DNA of 64,000 nt from Galeopsis tetrahit (Eukaryota; Streptophyta; Magnoliopsida; Lamiales; Lamiaceae). The stretch lies in NCBI GenBank assembly GCA_963675135.1, contig OY776120.1, forward strand, positions 21,852,001-21,916,000. Direction: 5' to 3'. Shown here in pieces: positions 47,201-57,870 of the stretch. The translations under genes were made by a program, and so were the position numbers. A model generated the notes under the pieces. The model did no database searches, had not been told where the DNA came from, and saw nothing but the letters and a program-made list of their open reading frames with translations. How positions within the stretch are numbered: position 1 is the stretch's first letter; each line of letters starts with the position of its first letter.

Positions 47201-47569
47201 CTTCCCTTTCTAGATCCTGTTAGAAGGTTTTGTTTTGTTCTCTTATCACTTATGAGACACTCATCTTTAGAGAATTTGACTGAGTAACCAGTGTCACAAA
47301 AGTGAGAAACAGATAATAAATTAAACTTAAGACCTTCTACATATGATACATCATGTACCTCAATGTCACCATTTTTAAGGGTGCCATATCCTTTTGTGTT
47401 ACCGTGCGCGTTATCACCAAAGAAGACTTTTGGACCTTTCTTTTCTGTGTAGTTGGTCAGCAGGTTTTTTGGTTCCTGTCATATGGGTTGAGCATCCACT
47501 ATCTATGTACCATATCTCTCCTGCTAGGCCTCCTTTTCTGTATAGGTCCTTCCTTTCCTGCAAGAAGGG
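44278..47569 (-). pseudogene. E3 Pol (PR-INT-RT-RH), protease frameshift
   Basis: It follows the gag stop in the same frame. The protease motif is IWYIDSGCSTHMTG (about 47490-47530). One surplus base in an A run near 47468 shifts the frame, after which 973 codons from 47199 and the stretch before it are open. Integrase: WLWHKRLSHLNF ... CDACQQGKQ, with D, D, E in HMDLFGPITP, RSDKGTEFINS and PQQNGVAERRVRT. Reverse transcriptase: TKWVFKNKKDENDVITRNKA, QMDVKSAFLNGIL, YVDDIIFGS. RNase H: GYSDSDFGGCRIDRKSTSG, STTEAEYMAVGSCC. Integrase before RT defines Ty1-copia. Fixing a single base would leave it open, so it is nearly intact. Confidence 0.92.
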
Positions 47570-49972
47570 TTAAGTCTTAGGTACCCATTTTGTTTTGGGT
47601 CCTTGGGTGTTAGTACTACCCTTGGGAACCCACATATACATTGGTCGTTTGAACAACCTTGAGCACTTGAGTTGTTTCCCTCGGGCATCACAGAACCAAA
47701 TCTTACCAGTTAACACCTTAGACTGATTTGATTTGTTGTTTGTGTCAGCTAAGTAATAGTCAAATGGTTTTCCTTTATAGGAGTGAACATACAATATCTT
47801 TTGACTAGTTACATTCGGCTTGGGTGCATTAGCTGGTCGATGCACACGATTATATGGACCATACTCTTCTGTTCTCACAATATCATAAGAGATAGGGGGT
47901 GCAAAGAGAACAGATTTGTTTGAAGAAGATTTCTTCTTCTTGGCTGGAGCAGCATACAGCTGAGACTGTCTCAGCCGAGATGGTCTAGGCTGTTTGCTGT
48001 TCCTCTGTACAGGCTTGGGGTTAGCTTGTCCTTTACCATTTTTGGTTTTGGGATAGTTAGCCTTAGCTGGTACAGATGCCTTTTGGTTCATATTGAGTTC
48101 ATTGTGTTTAGAACACTCACCCTGTTCATGTGTCTGAGTAGTGCACTTGTTAGGTGTACTACCCCCAGCTGGAGAGGATGTTGATGGATTAAGTTCATAG
48201 CCTAAACCCATCTTATTGCCATTTGATCTATAATATTCAGAGATACTTTCAATAGTAGTCGAAGCTTTATTGAATTCTGATATCTTTTGATCTAGGCATT
48301 CCTTCTCCTTTTCTAAGAGCTTATGTGTTTGGAAGAGATCATCGAACTTAGATTGAAGTATACGAAATTCTTTGGTTTCTAAGGCTTGAGTTTCTAACAT
48401 CCCCTCATACAACTGAGTTGTTGTGGTATTTTCTTCCTTAAGAAGTTCCACTTCTTTGGTCAACCTTTCATTCATGGTGACTAACTCAGGGGTGTTATCA
48501 AACTTTACCTTTTTCAACCTAGCAATTTCTTTCCTTAAATCCTTATTCTCCTCTTCCACTTCTATAAAGGCTCTAGTGGCAATATCCAGATCACCTTTTA
48601 CCTTTCTTAAGGATTGATAATAGGTGTCTTCTGATTCGCCTTCAGATGAGTTTATGTCATCTGTTTGTGAGAAAATAGGTGAATGGAAAGTAGTAGTATA
48701 AGAGTTTACCTCATTTTCTCCTATGGCCATCATAGCTAGGTCGTCTGAATCATCTGAAAAGATTTGATCGTCTGGTGACGTAGGGAGTTCATCACTTTGG
48801 TATTCAGATTCTTCAGTCACCATTGCCTTTTTGTCTGAGGTTCTTCTTGGCCTTCTTTCTTTCTTGTCATCCAAATCCAGCTCAGGACATTCATAGACAC
48901 AGTGTCCTGGTTTGCCACAGTTGAAGCAAGATCCAGGTTTCTGATTTGAGTTGCCTCTCCTTGGAGGAGTGGCATCTCTTCTTCTAGATCCTCGGCTGTC
49001 AGATGACTCCACATCCTTTCTAGGATGTCTTTCTAGTGTTCTTTCTCTGGAACCTCTGGAGGATGAACTTGCTCTTCTATCTTTGTAGTTTCTATAGAAT
49101 TTTCTATATTTACTGTTGAGGGTGTTCATCCTTTCAAATCTCTTGATCATAAGTGCCATTTGCTCTTTCAGGCTCATTTCTGATCCTTCACAGTCTTCTG
49201 TTTTCAGAGAGGTCTTGCCAGATGAGGTGCTTGCAGCTTTTGTATTGGCTGCCTTGAAGGCTACAGTCTTGGAGGTAGATGGGGTTGCAGTTGGCTCATC
49301 ACTTCCTGAGTTCTCTTCTCTTTCAAGATCATATTCATGGGCTTTCAGGTTCTGAAATAGAGTTTGTGCAGACCACTTCTTGATATCTTGAGTATCTTTG
49401 ATGATGGTCTTCTTGAGTCTCCATTTCTTGGTTAGAGAATCTAAGATCTTTGGATTTTTCTCTCTATTTGTGTATTTCTTGCCCAGAGATTCTATCTCAT
49501 TGATGATCTTGGTAAATCTGTTGTCTAACTGATCAATAGACTCTTCTGGTTGCATCTTGAAGTGTTCGAACTTCTTGACTGCTGTAGACAACTTGGATTC
49601 TTTGATCAGCTCAGTTCCTTCACAAAGAAGTGCCAATGCCTCCCACATCTCTCTGGCTGACTCACAATGGATTACCTTTGCAATGTACTCATTTGGAAGA
49701 GTTTGCATTATGTAATCTTGAGCAATGCTATCAAGACTTGATTGCTTCATCTCTTCTGGTGTGAGGTCCTTCATGGGCTTGGGAACCAGTTCTCCAACTG
49801 GGACTTCTGGATCACCATTTGCAGTGTTGACTGTCATGATGGTGATCGGGCCTTCGGTGATTACAGACCACATCTTGTAGTGGACTGATGTGAGATTCTT
49901 CCTCATCCTGATCTTCCAGTAATCATAATCCTCCACTGAAAACTTAGGCAACTTACGCATATTAGCACTCAT
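47570..49972 (-). CDS. E3 Gag
   Basis: An intact 800-residue frame starts at ATG 49972 (MSANMRKLPKFSVEDYDYW). The capsid region (DYIMQTLPNEYIAKVIHCES, MWEALALLCEGTELIKESKL, KFEHFKMQPEESIDQLDNRF) is UBN2-type. A Ser/Arg-rich run precedes one CCHC knuckle (CFNCGKPGHCVYEC). An acidic stretch, a long coiled coil and a basic tail ending VPKT follow. TAA 47570-47572 separates it from Pol in the same frame, the arrangement known in SIRE1, where readthrough was reported; here the stop is UAA and the next codons (CCC UUC) do not match a readthrough context I know. Confidence 0.9.
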   Translation of the reverse strand: MSANMRKLPKFSVEDYDYWKIRMRKNLTSVHYKMWSVITEGPITIMTVNTANGDPEVPVGELVPKPMKDLTPEEMKQSSLDSIAQDYIMQTLPNEYIAKVIHCESAREMWEALALLCEGTELIKESKLSTAVKKFEHFKMQPEESIDQLDNRFTKIINEIESLGKKYTNREKNPKILDSLTKKWRLKKTIIKDTQDIKKWSAQTLFQNLKAHEYDLEREENSGSDEPTATPSTSKTVAFKAANTKAASTSSGKTSLKTEDCEGSEMSLKEQMALMIKRFERMNTLNSKYRKFYRNYKDRRASSSSRGSRERTLERHPRKDVESSDSRGSRRRDATPPRRGNSNQKPGSCFNCGKPGHCVYECPELDLDDKKERRPRRTSDKKAMVTEESEYQSDELPTSPDDQIFSDDSDDLAMMAIGENEVNSYTTTFHSPIFSQTDDINSSEGESEDTYYQSLRKVKGDLDIATRAFIEVEEENKDLRKEIARLKKVKFDNTPELVTMNERLTKEVELLKEENTTTTQLYEGMLETQALETKEFRILQSKFDDLFQTHKLLEKEKECLDQKISEFNKASTTIESISEYYRSNGNKMGLGYELNPSTSSPAGGSTPNKCTTQTHEQGECSKHNELNMNQKASVPAKANYPKTKNGKGQANPKPVQRNSKQPRPSRLRQSQLYAAPAKKKKSSSNKSVLFAPPISYDIVRTEEYGPYNRVHRPANAPKPNVTSQKILYVHSYKGKPFDYYLADTNNKSNQSKVLTGKIWFCDARGKQLKCSRLFKRPMYMWVPKGSTNTQGPKTKWVPKT

Positions 49973-50084
49973 GCTGTATGAGTTTTCGAAAACAAGTTTT
50001 TCAAAAAAATCTGTTCAAGAGGACTACAGAGAGACTCCCTCAAGTCTTCTGATAATCTAGAGACAGTAGTCCGTTAGAACCACT

Positions 50085-50096
50085 GCTCTGATACCA
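50085..50096 (-). promoter_or_regulatory. Primer-binding site of E3
   Basis: The minus strand reads TGGTATCAGAGC two bases after the 5' LTR. Confidence 0.92.
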
Positions 50097-50098
50097 CT

Positions 50099-51537
50099 TG
50101 TTGGTCCCTGAACGAGTAGTGAATGGGATTAAAGTCTAGAGGGGAGGGGTGAATAGACTTTAAAACTTTTTCAAACAGAGTTGGGAACCTCTTCTGATTG
50201 CTATGTCAACTGGACTGCAAGTCTGCTGGTCCAGATGACTATAGTGATCTGACTGAAGAGGTTATATGCGGAAATATGGTGGCCCTGGTTTAGACTCGTT
50301 CTTGTAACTTGTTTTACTTTGTGAAACTACTCAGATGATGCTGGTTTGAAAGTTATGGCCTTGTTTTGAAGAGTGTTGAAATCACAGTATGCACTATATA
50401 ATAATGAATGTAAAAGCAGAAATGTAAAGTGCAGAAAGTAAATAACACCGGATTTATAGTGGTTCGGATATACGATCCTACGTCCACTCTCACGTCCTAA
50501 CGTGATGTTTAATCCCTTTAATTTCCACAAATTACAAGGGTCTTGTCCTTTATAGTCCCAAGGTTAGGACTTTGAGATCTGAGCCGTCCTAACAGTTGCG
50601 GTCTCCACAAGTGATTGTAAGCACTTGCACTTTGGGGGGTTTCAAAAACTTAAACCTTTCGGTGAGGGTTTGGGGTTTTTGAGATGTATCCAACTAATGG
50701 TTCAAGCTTATAATTTGCTTAACCACTATGCCTAAAACAACTGATGTACAATATGAATAAGTTTCAGGTTCTTAAGGGTTGGATAGGAAGCACTTAAGAG
50801 CTATGGATAATCTAATGGATTTCTGGCTCTTGGAGAATTCTTAGAACAATGTGGCTTTATGCTTGATTGCTTGCTTAGCTTGTGAATTCTCTCTCGTTGC
50901 TTCTGTGTTTTGTGATTCCTCATCCTCTTGTATTTATAATGGAGATTGGGTGCAACTAGCCGTTGGAGTTGACTAGCCGTTTGAGCAATCTTCCCATAAT
51001 AGCTTGATTCCTTGATTCCAGCCGCTTGGTTGCTTCAATCCTGGGATCATGTCAATCTTCTAAATAAGGTAGGTCTTCGTTTAAATTGCAAGATGACTTG
51101 GGAATCAGCCGAGTCCTTGAAGAGCACATAGTCTTCTGATCTGTACTTCTAGTCTTCTGACTACTCTTCTGGCCTTAGGTCTTCTGTCTTCTGATATCAG
51201 ACGAGTACTACTCTTCTGATCTGGAAATTCTTTGTACTGCTTTAGGCCATCTTCAATCTGGGACTCCATCAGATAAGTAGGTATACAAGCACCTTAACAT
51301 ATCTGGTCTTCAAGGATCTTCTAGTCTTCATGTCTTCTACTCTTCTTATCTTGAGGATAGGCATGTAAGCCATGACTGTGCTGATCAGCTGCTATCAATA
51401 CAGTTGATCACACAAGACTAGTCTAAGATGTTCTATACAAGTCAGCTGATCCTATTACATTTATAAACTCTAAGTGTTTTGGCCATCAAAACTATTCTAA
51501 CATCAAGTGGGGCTTAGGGTGAATTTATATCCCAACA
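50099..51537 (-). repeat. 5' LTR of E3
   Basis: Same ends as the 3' copy. CCTCTTGTATTTATAATGG near 50925-50942 holds a minus-strand TATAAATAC, a likely TATA box. Confidence 0.95.
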
Positions 51538-51542
51538 AGAGG

Positions 51543-54026
51543 TATTCCTTAGTTGTGGTAGATGATTTTTCTAGATATACCTGGGTAGAGTCTTTGAGAG
51601 ACAAATCTGAAGCATTTGCTGCATTTAAAATTCTTTATAAGAGGTTCAAAAATGTGTTTAACTTGAAAGTTGGCCGTATTAGAACTGATCATGGTAGGGA
51701 ATTTGAAAGCAGCATGTTTAATGATTTTTGTGATAAAAAGGGTATCTTGCAAGAGTATTCATCTCCTAAAACTCCACAACAAAATGAAATTGTTGAAAGA
51801 AAGAATAGAACTTTACAAGAAATGGCTAGAGTTATGCTTACATCCAAATGTCTTGCTAAGAAATTTTGGGGAGAAGCATTGAATACTGCATGCCATATTA
51901 TTAATAGGGTTTTTATTCGTTCTGGCACAAATCAAACACCTTATGAGATTTTGAACAACAGAAAACCTAATGTGAAATATTTTCATGTATTTGGTTGTGT
52001 GTGTTATATTTTGAATGATAGGGATCAACTTCATAAGTTTGATTCTAAAAGTGATAAAGGTTTCTTTTTAGGCTATTCTAGAAATAGTAAAGCTTATAGA
52101 GTTTATAACCTTAGAACTAACATTGTTCAAGAATCTGTTAACGTTGTGTTTGATGATGATAAAGGTCTTACAGATGACAAAGATGAAGAAGATATATCAC
52201 AGGTTACTGACACTTCTGAGAATACACTGAAGTCTGAAAAAGTTGCACCAAATGTTAACACATCTGGGTCAACATCTACAGAACAGTCAGCTGTAAGTTC
52301 ACAGAATGATCAGTACATTCCCAAAACGAATCCTTCTTCAAGAATAGGCAAAAGTCATCCTTCTGACCAGATCATAGGCGATGGTACAGTTGGAGTGCAA
52401 ACAAGAGGAAGAGTAAGATCAAACAAGGTAGATGTGGTAAGAACAATATGCATGTCTTCTATGTGTAATGTTGTAAATGCTGAATGCTATTTATCTGAAA
52501 TTGAACCTAAGAGTGCTAAAGAAGCCTTAACTGATGAAAACTGGATTAATGTTATGCATGAAGAACTTGGTCAGTTTGAAAGAAATGAAGTGTGGACACT
52601 TGTTCCTAGACCTAGTCATACTAATGTCATTGGAACAAAGTGGATATTCAAGAATAAAACTGATGAATCTGGTAATATTGTTAGGAACAAGGCTAGGTTA
52701 GTTGCACAAGGTTACACCCAAGTTGAAGGAGTTGATTTTGATGAAACTTTTGCACCTGTTGCTAGGATAGAATCTATTGGATTACTGCTAGCTATTGCAT
52801 GTTTTATTGATATTAAGCTTCATCAAATGGATGTAAAGGCTGCATTTCTAAATGGCATATTAAATGAAGAAGCATATGTTGAACAACCTATAGGATTTGA
52901 AGATCCACAGTATCCTGATCATGTATATAAACTTAAGAAAGCTTTGTATGGTCTTAAACAAGCTCCTAGAGCATGGTATGGTAGGCTTACTGACTTTCTT
53001 TTGGAATATGGATTTATTAGAGGAGAGGCAGATAGAACTTTGTTCATTAAGCACACTGAAAATGATATACTAATTGCTCAAATATATGTTGATGACATTG
53101 TGTTTGGTTCTACTTGTGATAAAATGTTGAGTAAATTTGTTGAGGCAATGACTGCAACATTTGAAATGAGTATGGTTGGAGACTTGAATTATTTTCTAGG
53201 TCTTCAAATCAAACAATGCAGTGATGGTATTTTCTTCTCCCAGAGTAAGTATGCTAAAAACTTGGTTAAAAGATTTGGTCTTGAGAATTCAAAACCAATG
53301 AAAACTCCTATGGGATCTTCTTTGAAACTTTGCAAAGACAGTGCTGGAACAGATGTTGATCCAACACTTTACAGATCCATGATAGGTAGTTTACTGTATT
53401 TAACCTCTAGTAGACCATATATTATGTACAGTGTGTGTGTTTGTGCTAGGTACCAAGCTAATCCAAAGGAATCTCACCTGAATGTTGTGAAGAGGATTAT
53501 CAAGTATGTTTCAGGTACAAGTGACCTTGGAATCTGGTATACTAAGGACACCAACAACATTTTGATTGACTACAGTGATGCTGATTGGGCTGGAGATATA
53601 GATGATAGAAAGAGTACGAGTGGAGGATGTTTCTACATGGGAAACAATCTTGTATCATGGCACAGCAAGGAGCAGAATTGTGTTTCACAATCTACTGCAG
53701 AATCTGAGTATATAGCTGCTGGAAGCTGCTGTACACAACTCTTGTGGCTGAGCAAGATGTTCCATGACTATGGTATTGAGAATGGTATACTTACAATCTT
53801 TTGTGATAATACTAGTGCTATTAACATTTCTAAGAATCCTGTACAACACTCACTCACAAAGCACATTAGCATAAGACATCACTTTATGAGAGATTTAGTA
53901 GAGAAGAACATTGTGAAGTTGGAGTATATACCTACTGAAAAACAAAATGCTGACATTTTTACTAAGGCATTAGACCATGAGAGATTCTCAATCTTGAGGA
54001 AATCTCTTGGCATGAGCACTATCTGA
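51543..54026 (+). CDS. E2 pol, integrase core to RNase H (3' part)
   Basis: This is the continuation of the E2 pol after E3, open for 827 codons. Integrase: the core's VVVDDFSRYTWVE, RTDHGREFES and PQQNEIVERKNRT. Reverse transcriptase: TKWIFKNKTDESGNIVRNKA, QMDVKAAFLNGILNEE, YVDDIVFGST. RNase H: YSDADWAGDIDDRKST, STAESEYIAAGSCC, CDNTSAINISKNPVQH. SRPYIMYS where relatives have SRPDI is a substitution in the RT-RH connection. The frame ends naturally at ADIFTKALDHERF...SLGMSTI. The first five bases after E3 are the target duplication. Confidence 0.9.
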   Translation, partial: YSLVVVDDFSRYTWVESLRDKSEAFAAFKILYKRFKNVFNLKVGRIRTDHGREFESSMFNDFCDKKGILQEYSSPKTPQQNEIVERKNRTLQEMARVMLTSKCLAKKFWGEALNTACHIINRVFIRSGTNQTPYEILNNRKPNVKYFHVFGCVCYILNDRDQLHKFDSKSDKGFFLGYSRNSKAYRVYNLRTNIVQESVNVVFDDDKGLTDDKDEEDISQVTDTSENTLKSEKVAPNVNTSGSTSTEQSAVSSQNDQYIPKTNPSSRIGKSHPSDQIIGDGTVGVQTRGRVRSNKVDVVRTICMSSMCNVVNAECYLSEIEPKSAKEALTDENWINVMHEELGQFERNEVWTLVPRPSHTNVIGTKWIFKNKTDESGNIVRNKARLVAQGYTQVEGVDFDETFAPVARIESIGLLLAIACFIDIKLHQMDVKAAFLNGILNEEAYVEQPIGFEDPQYPDHVYKLKKALYGLKQAPRAWYGRLTDFLLEYGFIRGEADRTLFIKHTENDILIAQIYVDDIVFGSTCDKMLSKFVEAMTATFEMSMVGDLNYFLGLQIKQCSDGIFFSQSKYAKNLVKRFGLENSKPMKTPMGSSLKLCKDSAGTDVDPTLYRSMIGSLLYLTSSRPYIMYSVCVCARYQANPKESHLNVVKRIIKYVSGTSDLGIWYTKDTNNILIDYSDADWAGDIDDRKSTSGGCFYMGNNLVSWHSKEQNCVSQSTAESEYIAAGSCCTQLLWLSKMFHDYGIENGILTIFCDNTSAINISKNPVQHSLTKHISIRHHFMRDLVEKNIVKLEYIPTEKQNADIFTKALDHERFSILRKSLGMSTI

Positions 54027-54946
54027 AAAATTCGGATGGATGTTGTCACAAATGCGTCAGCATTTGGGACAACATCATGGGTTGTAAAATTTTATAAGTT
54101 GAATTTATTTCTCACTTAGTTAAATAATTCCTTTGTAAAATATCTACGAATCTAAGAACCTTGTAGTGCAAAAATAAACATGTCTTACACCTCTCAAATG
54201 CATAAAAATGAGAATGTTATTAGCATACTAAAAGATGTACCAAATCATTGAGTAACTATGGAGCACGGAGTTCACTACTACGATGCCTTCTTTTCAAAAG
54301 GTGATTCTTTGGTAAAAACATCAATATATTTGTAATCCATTAAATAAGTATGGGGCACGGAGTTCGCTACTACCATGTACTCTACAGGAACAATGGATCA
54401 ATACAAATTAGATGCTATAACACAAAAAGAAAAAATATGGTGCAACACAAATGAAGCAAATTCATGTAAAAACCGTGTTGAGGTGTTTGTAACAGTTTTG
54501 AGCACAACATTGCCTGATTCGAATTTATTTTTATAAGTAGTAATTATTTAATTATTTATTGAGATTTATTTTATTTATTCAATTATATAACTAACTCACG
54601 TTTTTCTTATTTTTCAGATTATGCTTGGACTTAGTCTTTATTCTAGAAATTTCTTAATTATTTAATTAATTAATAAAATGGATTTTTCCCACTAATTAAA
54701 CCATGATCAAGGTTGTGGCTAAAAATGTGGAGCACTATCACATTATTTCTGGTATTAATCATGTTAACCTCCAAATACACACACATTCTCTCCATAAAAC
54801 TCAATTAATTGTGACTTATGTTGTTAATCGTGATTTTTGAGTTTGTTAAGTACTAAGCTTCTGCAGAATTGATTATTGGCCGTGTATCTCTCAAATTTTG
54901 TGAATACACTCCTCAAACCCATCTCGAAATTCAAACCGTCCCTTTA
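54027..54946 (+). other. E2 spacer between pol and 3' ORF
   Basis: Non-coding and AT-rich. GGAGCACGGAGTTCACTACT (about 54259) and GGGGCACGGAGTTCGCTACT (about 54352) are copies of one unit. GTTGTCACA...CAACATC motifs lie at 54041-54077. No internal G-run tract as in E1 or E3 is seen. Confidence 0.6.
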
Positions 54947-57211
54947 ATGGCTGGAAACCAACCTCAATCTCACTCTCACTCATACTCTGCTTCTGAAAAT
55001 TCCAAACGAACTGCCCAAAACTCCCTTGAAATTCTTGCTTCAATGGCTTCACAACAATCCAACTCCTCAAATGCCGACTCCAATGTCTCTACAACCCCAT
55101 CAACAACCGCTCCTGTTCCAACAACTACCCAAATCCCACAAGATTCGACCGTTGAACAGTTCACGAAAGCTGTCGAAGAAGTGTCTGCAACTCTTCGAAC
55201 TATCGGACATCTACCCGTGATGCAATTTAGAGATATCACTGTGGATATCTCAAGTTATTTGGCCGATCAAACTGCTCAAATGACTGCTGCAACAAAAAGC
55301 CCTAATCCTACTGTTCCAGTTTCAACGGAGGAACATGTCAAAACCGTTGCTGAAGGAGAAGCTGCTGCTGCATCCGATTCTGAGGATGAAGAAATGGAGG
55401 ACGCCCAAGCTTCTGACAGTGGTACAAACTCATCTCTCTCACTTTCTGAAGAGTCTGCTCCTATTCCCTTCAAGAAAATGCACAGAAAGGGAAAAGACAG
55501 AGAAGCCCTGTACAAAGAAGGAGATCGTACCGTGTATTCACTCGTGTGGATTACTCTGAATCCATGAGGAAGAAGAAGAAAGCTGGAGCTGATGTTGGTG
55601 AACCCATTCAAGTGTTCACTGATTCTGATGAAGAAACTGAAATTGCCACTGTTGCTGCTAAGAAACCAAAGAAAGTTGCTGTTGAGAAACCATTACAGAA
55701 GAAAGCTGCTACTGATCCTAAAGGGAAAGGGAAGGCCAAGATGATCCCTGAAGAAGAACCTGCTGAATCAGACTCTGATTCTGATTTCAATATTTGCCTA
55801 AGAGACATGCAAGAATCTCTTAAGAAGAATGCTGAGTCATTTGCTGCTGCAAAAGAGTCCACACCAGAACCTGATGATGGTGGAAGTGGAGACAGCTCAT
55901 CTTCTGAGGTAAAGAGCTCATTTGCTGAAGCAAAGAGCTCATCCAAAAGCTCCTCTACACATGATGGAGACACTGATCCTGATGAGGAACTACCTTCTGA
56001 GGAAGACAATGAAGGTATCTCTGATCACTCTAATTATGTTGAAAAAAGGTTAGAAATTTACTCTAAGAGGAAGCTGTTAATTGAGAAAAGAATTAATGTG
56101 CCTGATTTTGATAGTAAGGGGATGATTAAGTTTTTAGAGGATAGAAATCTGTTGAATGCTGTTACATTTGGTGAAGCTTTTCTTACAAACTGGTCTTATG
56201 AATTCTATGCCTGTATGAAGAAAAGTTATGGAAAAAGAAGTTCTAGGTCTTATGGTACTGTTAATTTTAGGGGGAGGGATGTGTCATTCACTCCAGAACT
56301 TATTAATGAGTTCTTGCACACTCCTAATGTTGATGAGGATGATGATCCAGATAAGGATGTTGTGATTACTGCAATCATAGGGGGGTAGAAAGACTAAGTG
56401 GACTAGGAAGATGCTAGCTAGACACTTAACCTCCTTACATTCTGTTTTGTATAAGCTGATCATATACAATTGGATTCCCACTACCAACACCACTAAGATT
56501 ACAAGAGACCAAGCCATTCTTATTTATAGGATTTCTATACTTAAGAAGTTCAATCTGGGACATACTATCTTTCACTATATGAGGAAATTTACTGGGAAAA
56601 CTACTGGGAAAGGAAATCTGTCCTATCCAGTCTTGATTTCAAACTATCTGAAGCACCATGGCTTCACTGCTAAGAAGACTGATGTTTTGAGGGGGAGAGT
56701 GCCACTACTTGCTATTGCTCCTGCCTTATTGATTGGGGACAGAATCATTGATCTGCCCATAGTTGCTCCTGGTACTGATAGTCCACAGAGATCTTCCAGA
56801 CCCTCTACTTCTGCTCAACCAGGCCCTTCCAGAACACATCAGAGAAATGCACCCCCAAATGTTGAGAACATTCGTGTCAACATTTCTGGTAATGTGTATC
56901 TTTCACAGGAATTCATCAAACTACAGCTCAAGCACTTGCAGGAAACTATTGATGAGCTCCAGTTCCTGAAGGATAGGTGGTCCAGTATGCTTTCACCTAC
57001 AACAGGGGGAGTACCACCACCATCAAACTCAAATGTGGTGATTGAAGAGTTGAATGATGATGGAGTTCCTGCTGCTGCTGCTGGTGGTGAACCTGATGCT
57101 GCTGATGCTGGAGAGACTGATGTAGTTGCACATCTTGCTGCTACTTATTTTGTGGATGAAGCTGATGATGAAGATGCTGAGATGGAGACCCTGTATGGTG
57201 ATCTACACTGA
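54947..57211 (+). pseudogene. E2 3' ORF (plant transposon protein, Transposase_32-like), two frameshifts
   Basis: ATG 54947 (MAGNQPQSHSHSYSAS) opens a Ser/Thr/Pro-rich head. The frame changes at about 55520-55550. Then a basic and acidic low-complexity region leads into the domain: NAVTFGEAFLTNWSYEFYAC, TVNFRGRDVSFTPELINEFL, then RKMLARHLTSLHSVLYKLII and YNWIPTTNTTKITRDQAIL. This pattern is that of the putative plant transposon protein family. A run of six G (56380-56385) precedes TAG; a one-base slip there explains the second break, since the next frame is open at once. An Ala/Asp-rich tail ends at 57211. The role is unknown. Confidence 0.75.
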
Positions 57212-57856
57212 TGAACAGGGACAAGCAAGACAGGGGGAGATCTGAATATATCATAATGGGTACTGTGCAGGAAGTTGATGCTGCAGCTGTTACCACAGCA
57301 ATATATGCCATTTATTCAGTTCAATCTCTGTAATTAATGTTTAAGTATTCTGAAATTCTGATACACTTGTTATTTATTTCTTAGATGTTAGTTTGTTTAT
57401 TTTGTTACAACTTGCTTAAATTATGGTTACATTTGATGATATTTGTTTACTGCCTTTGGTTAATATTGTTTACAGATTATCATGTGTTTACTGCAGGTTG
57501 CTGGAGTCTTTGTTTTGTTTACTCCTCTTTGCTCTGATTTTTTATTATTTTGTTTTTGTTAGTGTCTTACTTAGATTCTAAGTTAATTCTTCCAGTTCAA
57601 CTTATTATCTTAGTGTAGTTACTTATGTTGTGAGTAAGTGTATAGTTTATATTTATTCTATTTTGGATGAAATGGTTTTGATCCTTTGGCACGGATCATT
57701 ATGAAATTATCTTTGATCTTCATTTGATTTGATCCAACGATTACAACAGGTATTGTCTTGACTAGTGCTTAGCAATGATGTCAACCTCAACTAAGTACAT
57801 AAAACTGAGTATGTATAGAAATATATGTGCATCAGGTGTGTTGTAGTCGAAAGGTC
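57212..57856 (+). other. E2 3' untranslated region
   Basis: No gene is seen. ACAGGGGGAGATCTG near 57229 is a purine tract like the terminal one. The rest is T-rich. Confidence 0.6.
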
Positions 57857-57870
57857 AAATTGGGGGAGAT
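57857..57870 (+). promoter_or_regulatory. Polypurine tract of E2
   Basis: AAATTGGGGGAGAT directly precedes the 3' LTR. Confidence 0.88.

Larger units (their letters stand above)
37153..51537 (-). mobile_element. E3: SIRE-like Ty1-copia retrotransposon nested in E2 integrase
   Basis: LTRs at 37153-38592 and 50099-51537 are 1440 and 1439 bp and differ by about five substitutions and one 1-bp indel by eye, so this is the youngest insertion. Flanks are AGAGG at 37148-37152 and 51538-51542. Minus-strand order: LTR, primer site, gag, pol, 1.8-kb spacer, 3' ORF, polypurine tract, LTR. It has the best preserved gag and pol in the window, but the protease has a frameshift and the 3' ORF three stops. 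Confidence 0.95.
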
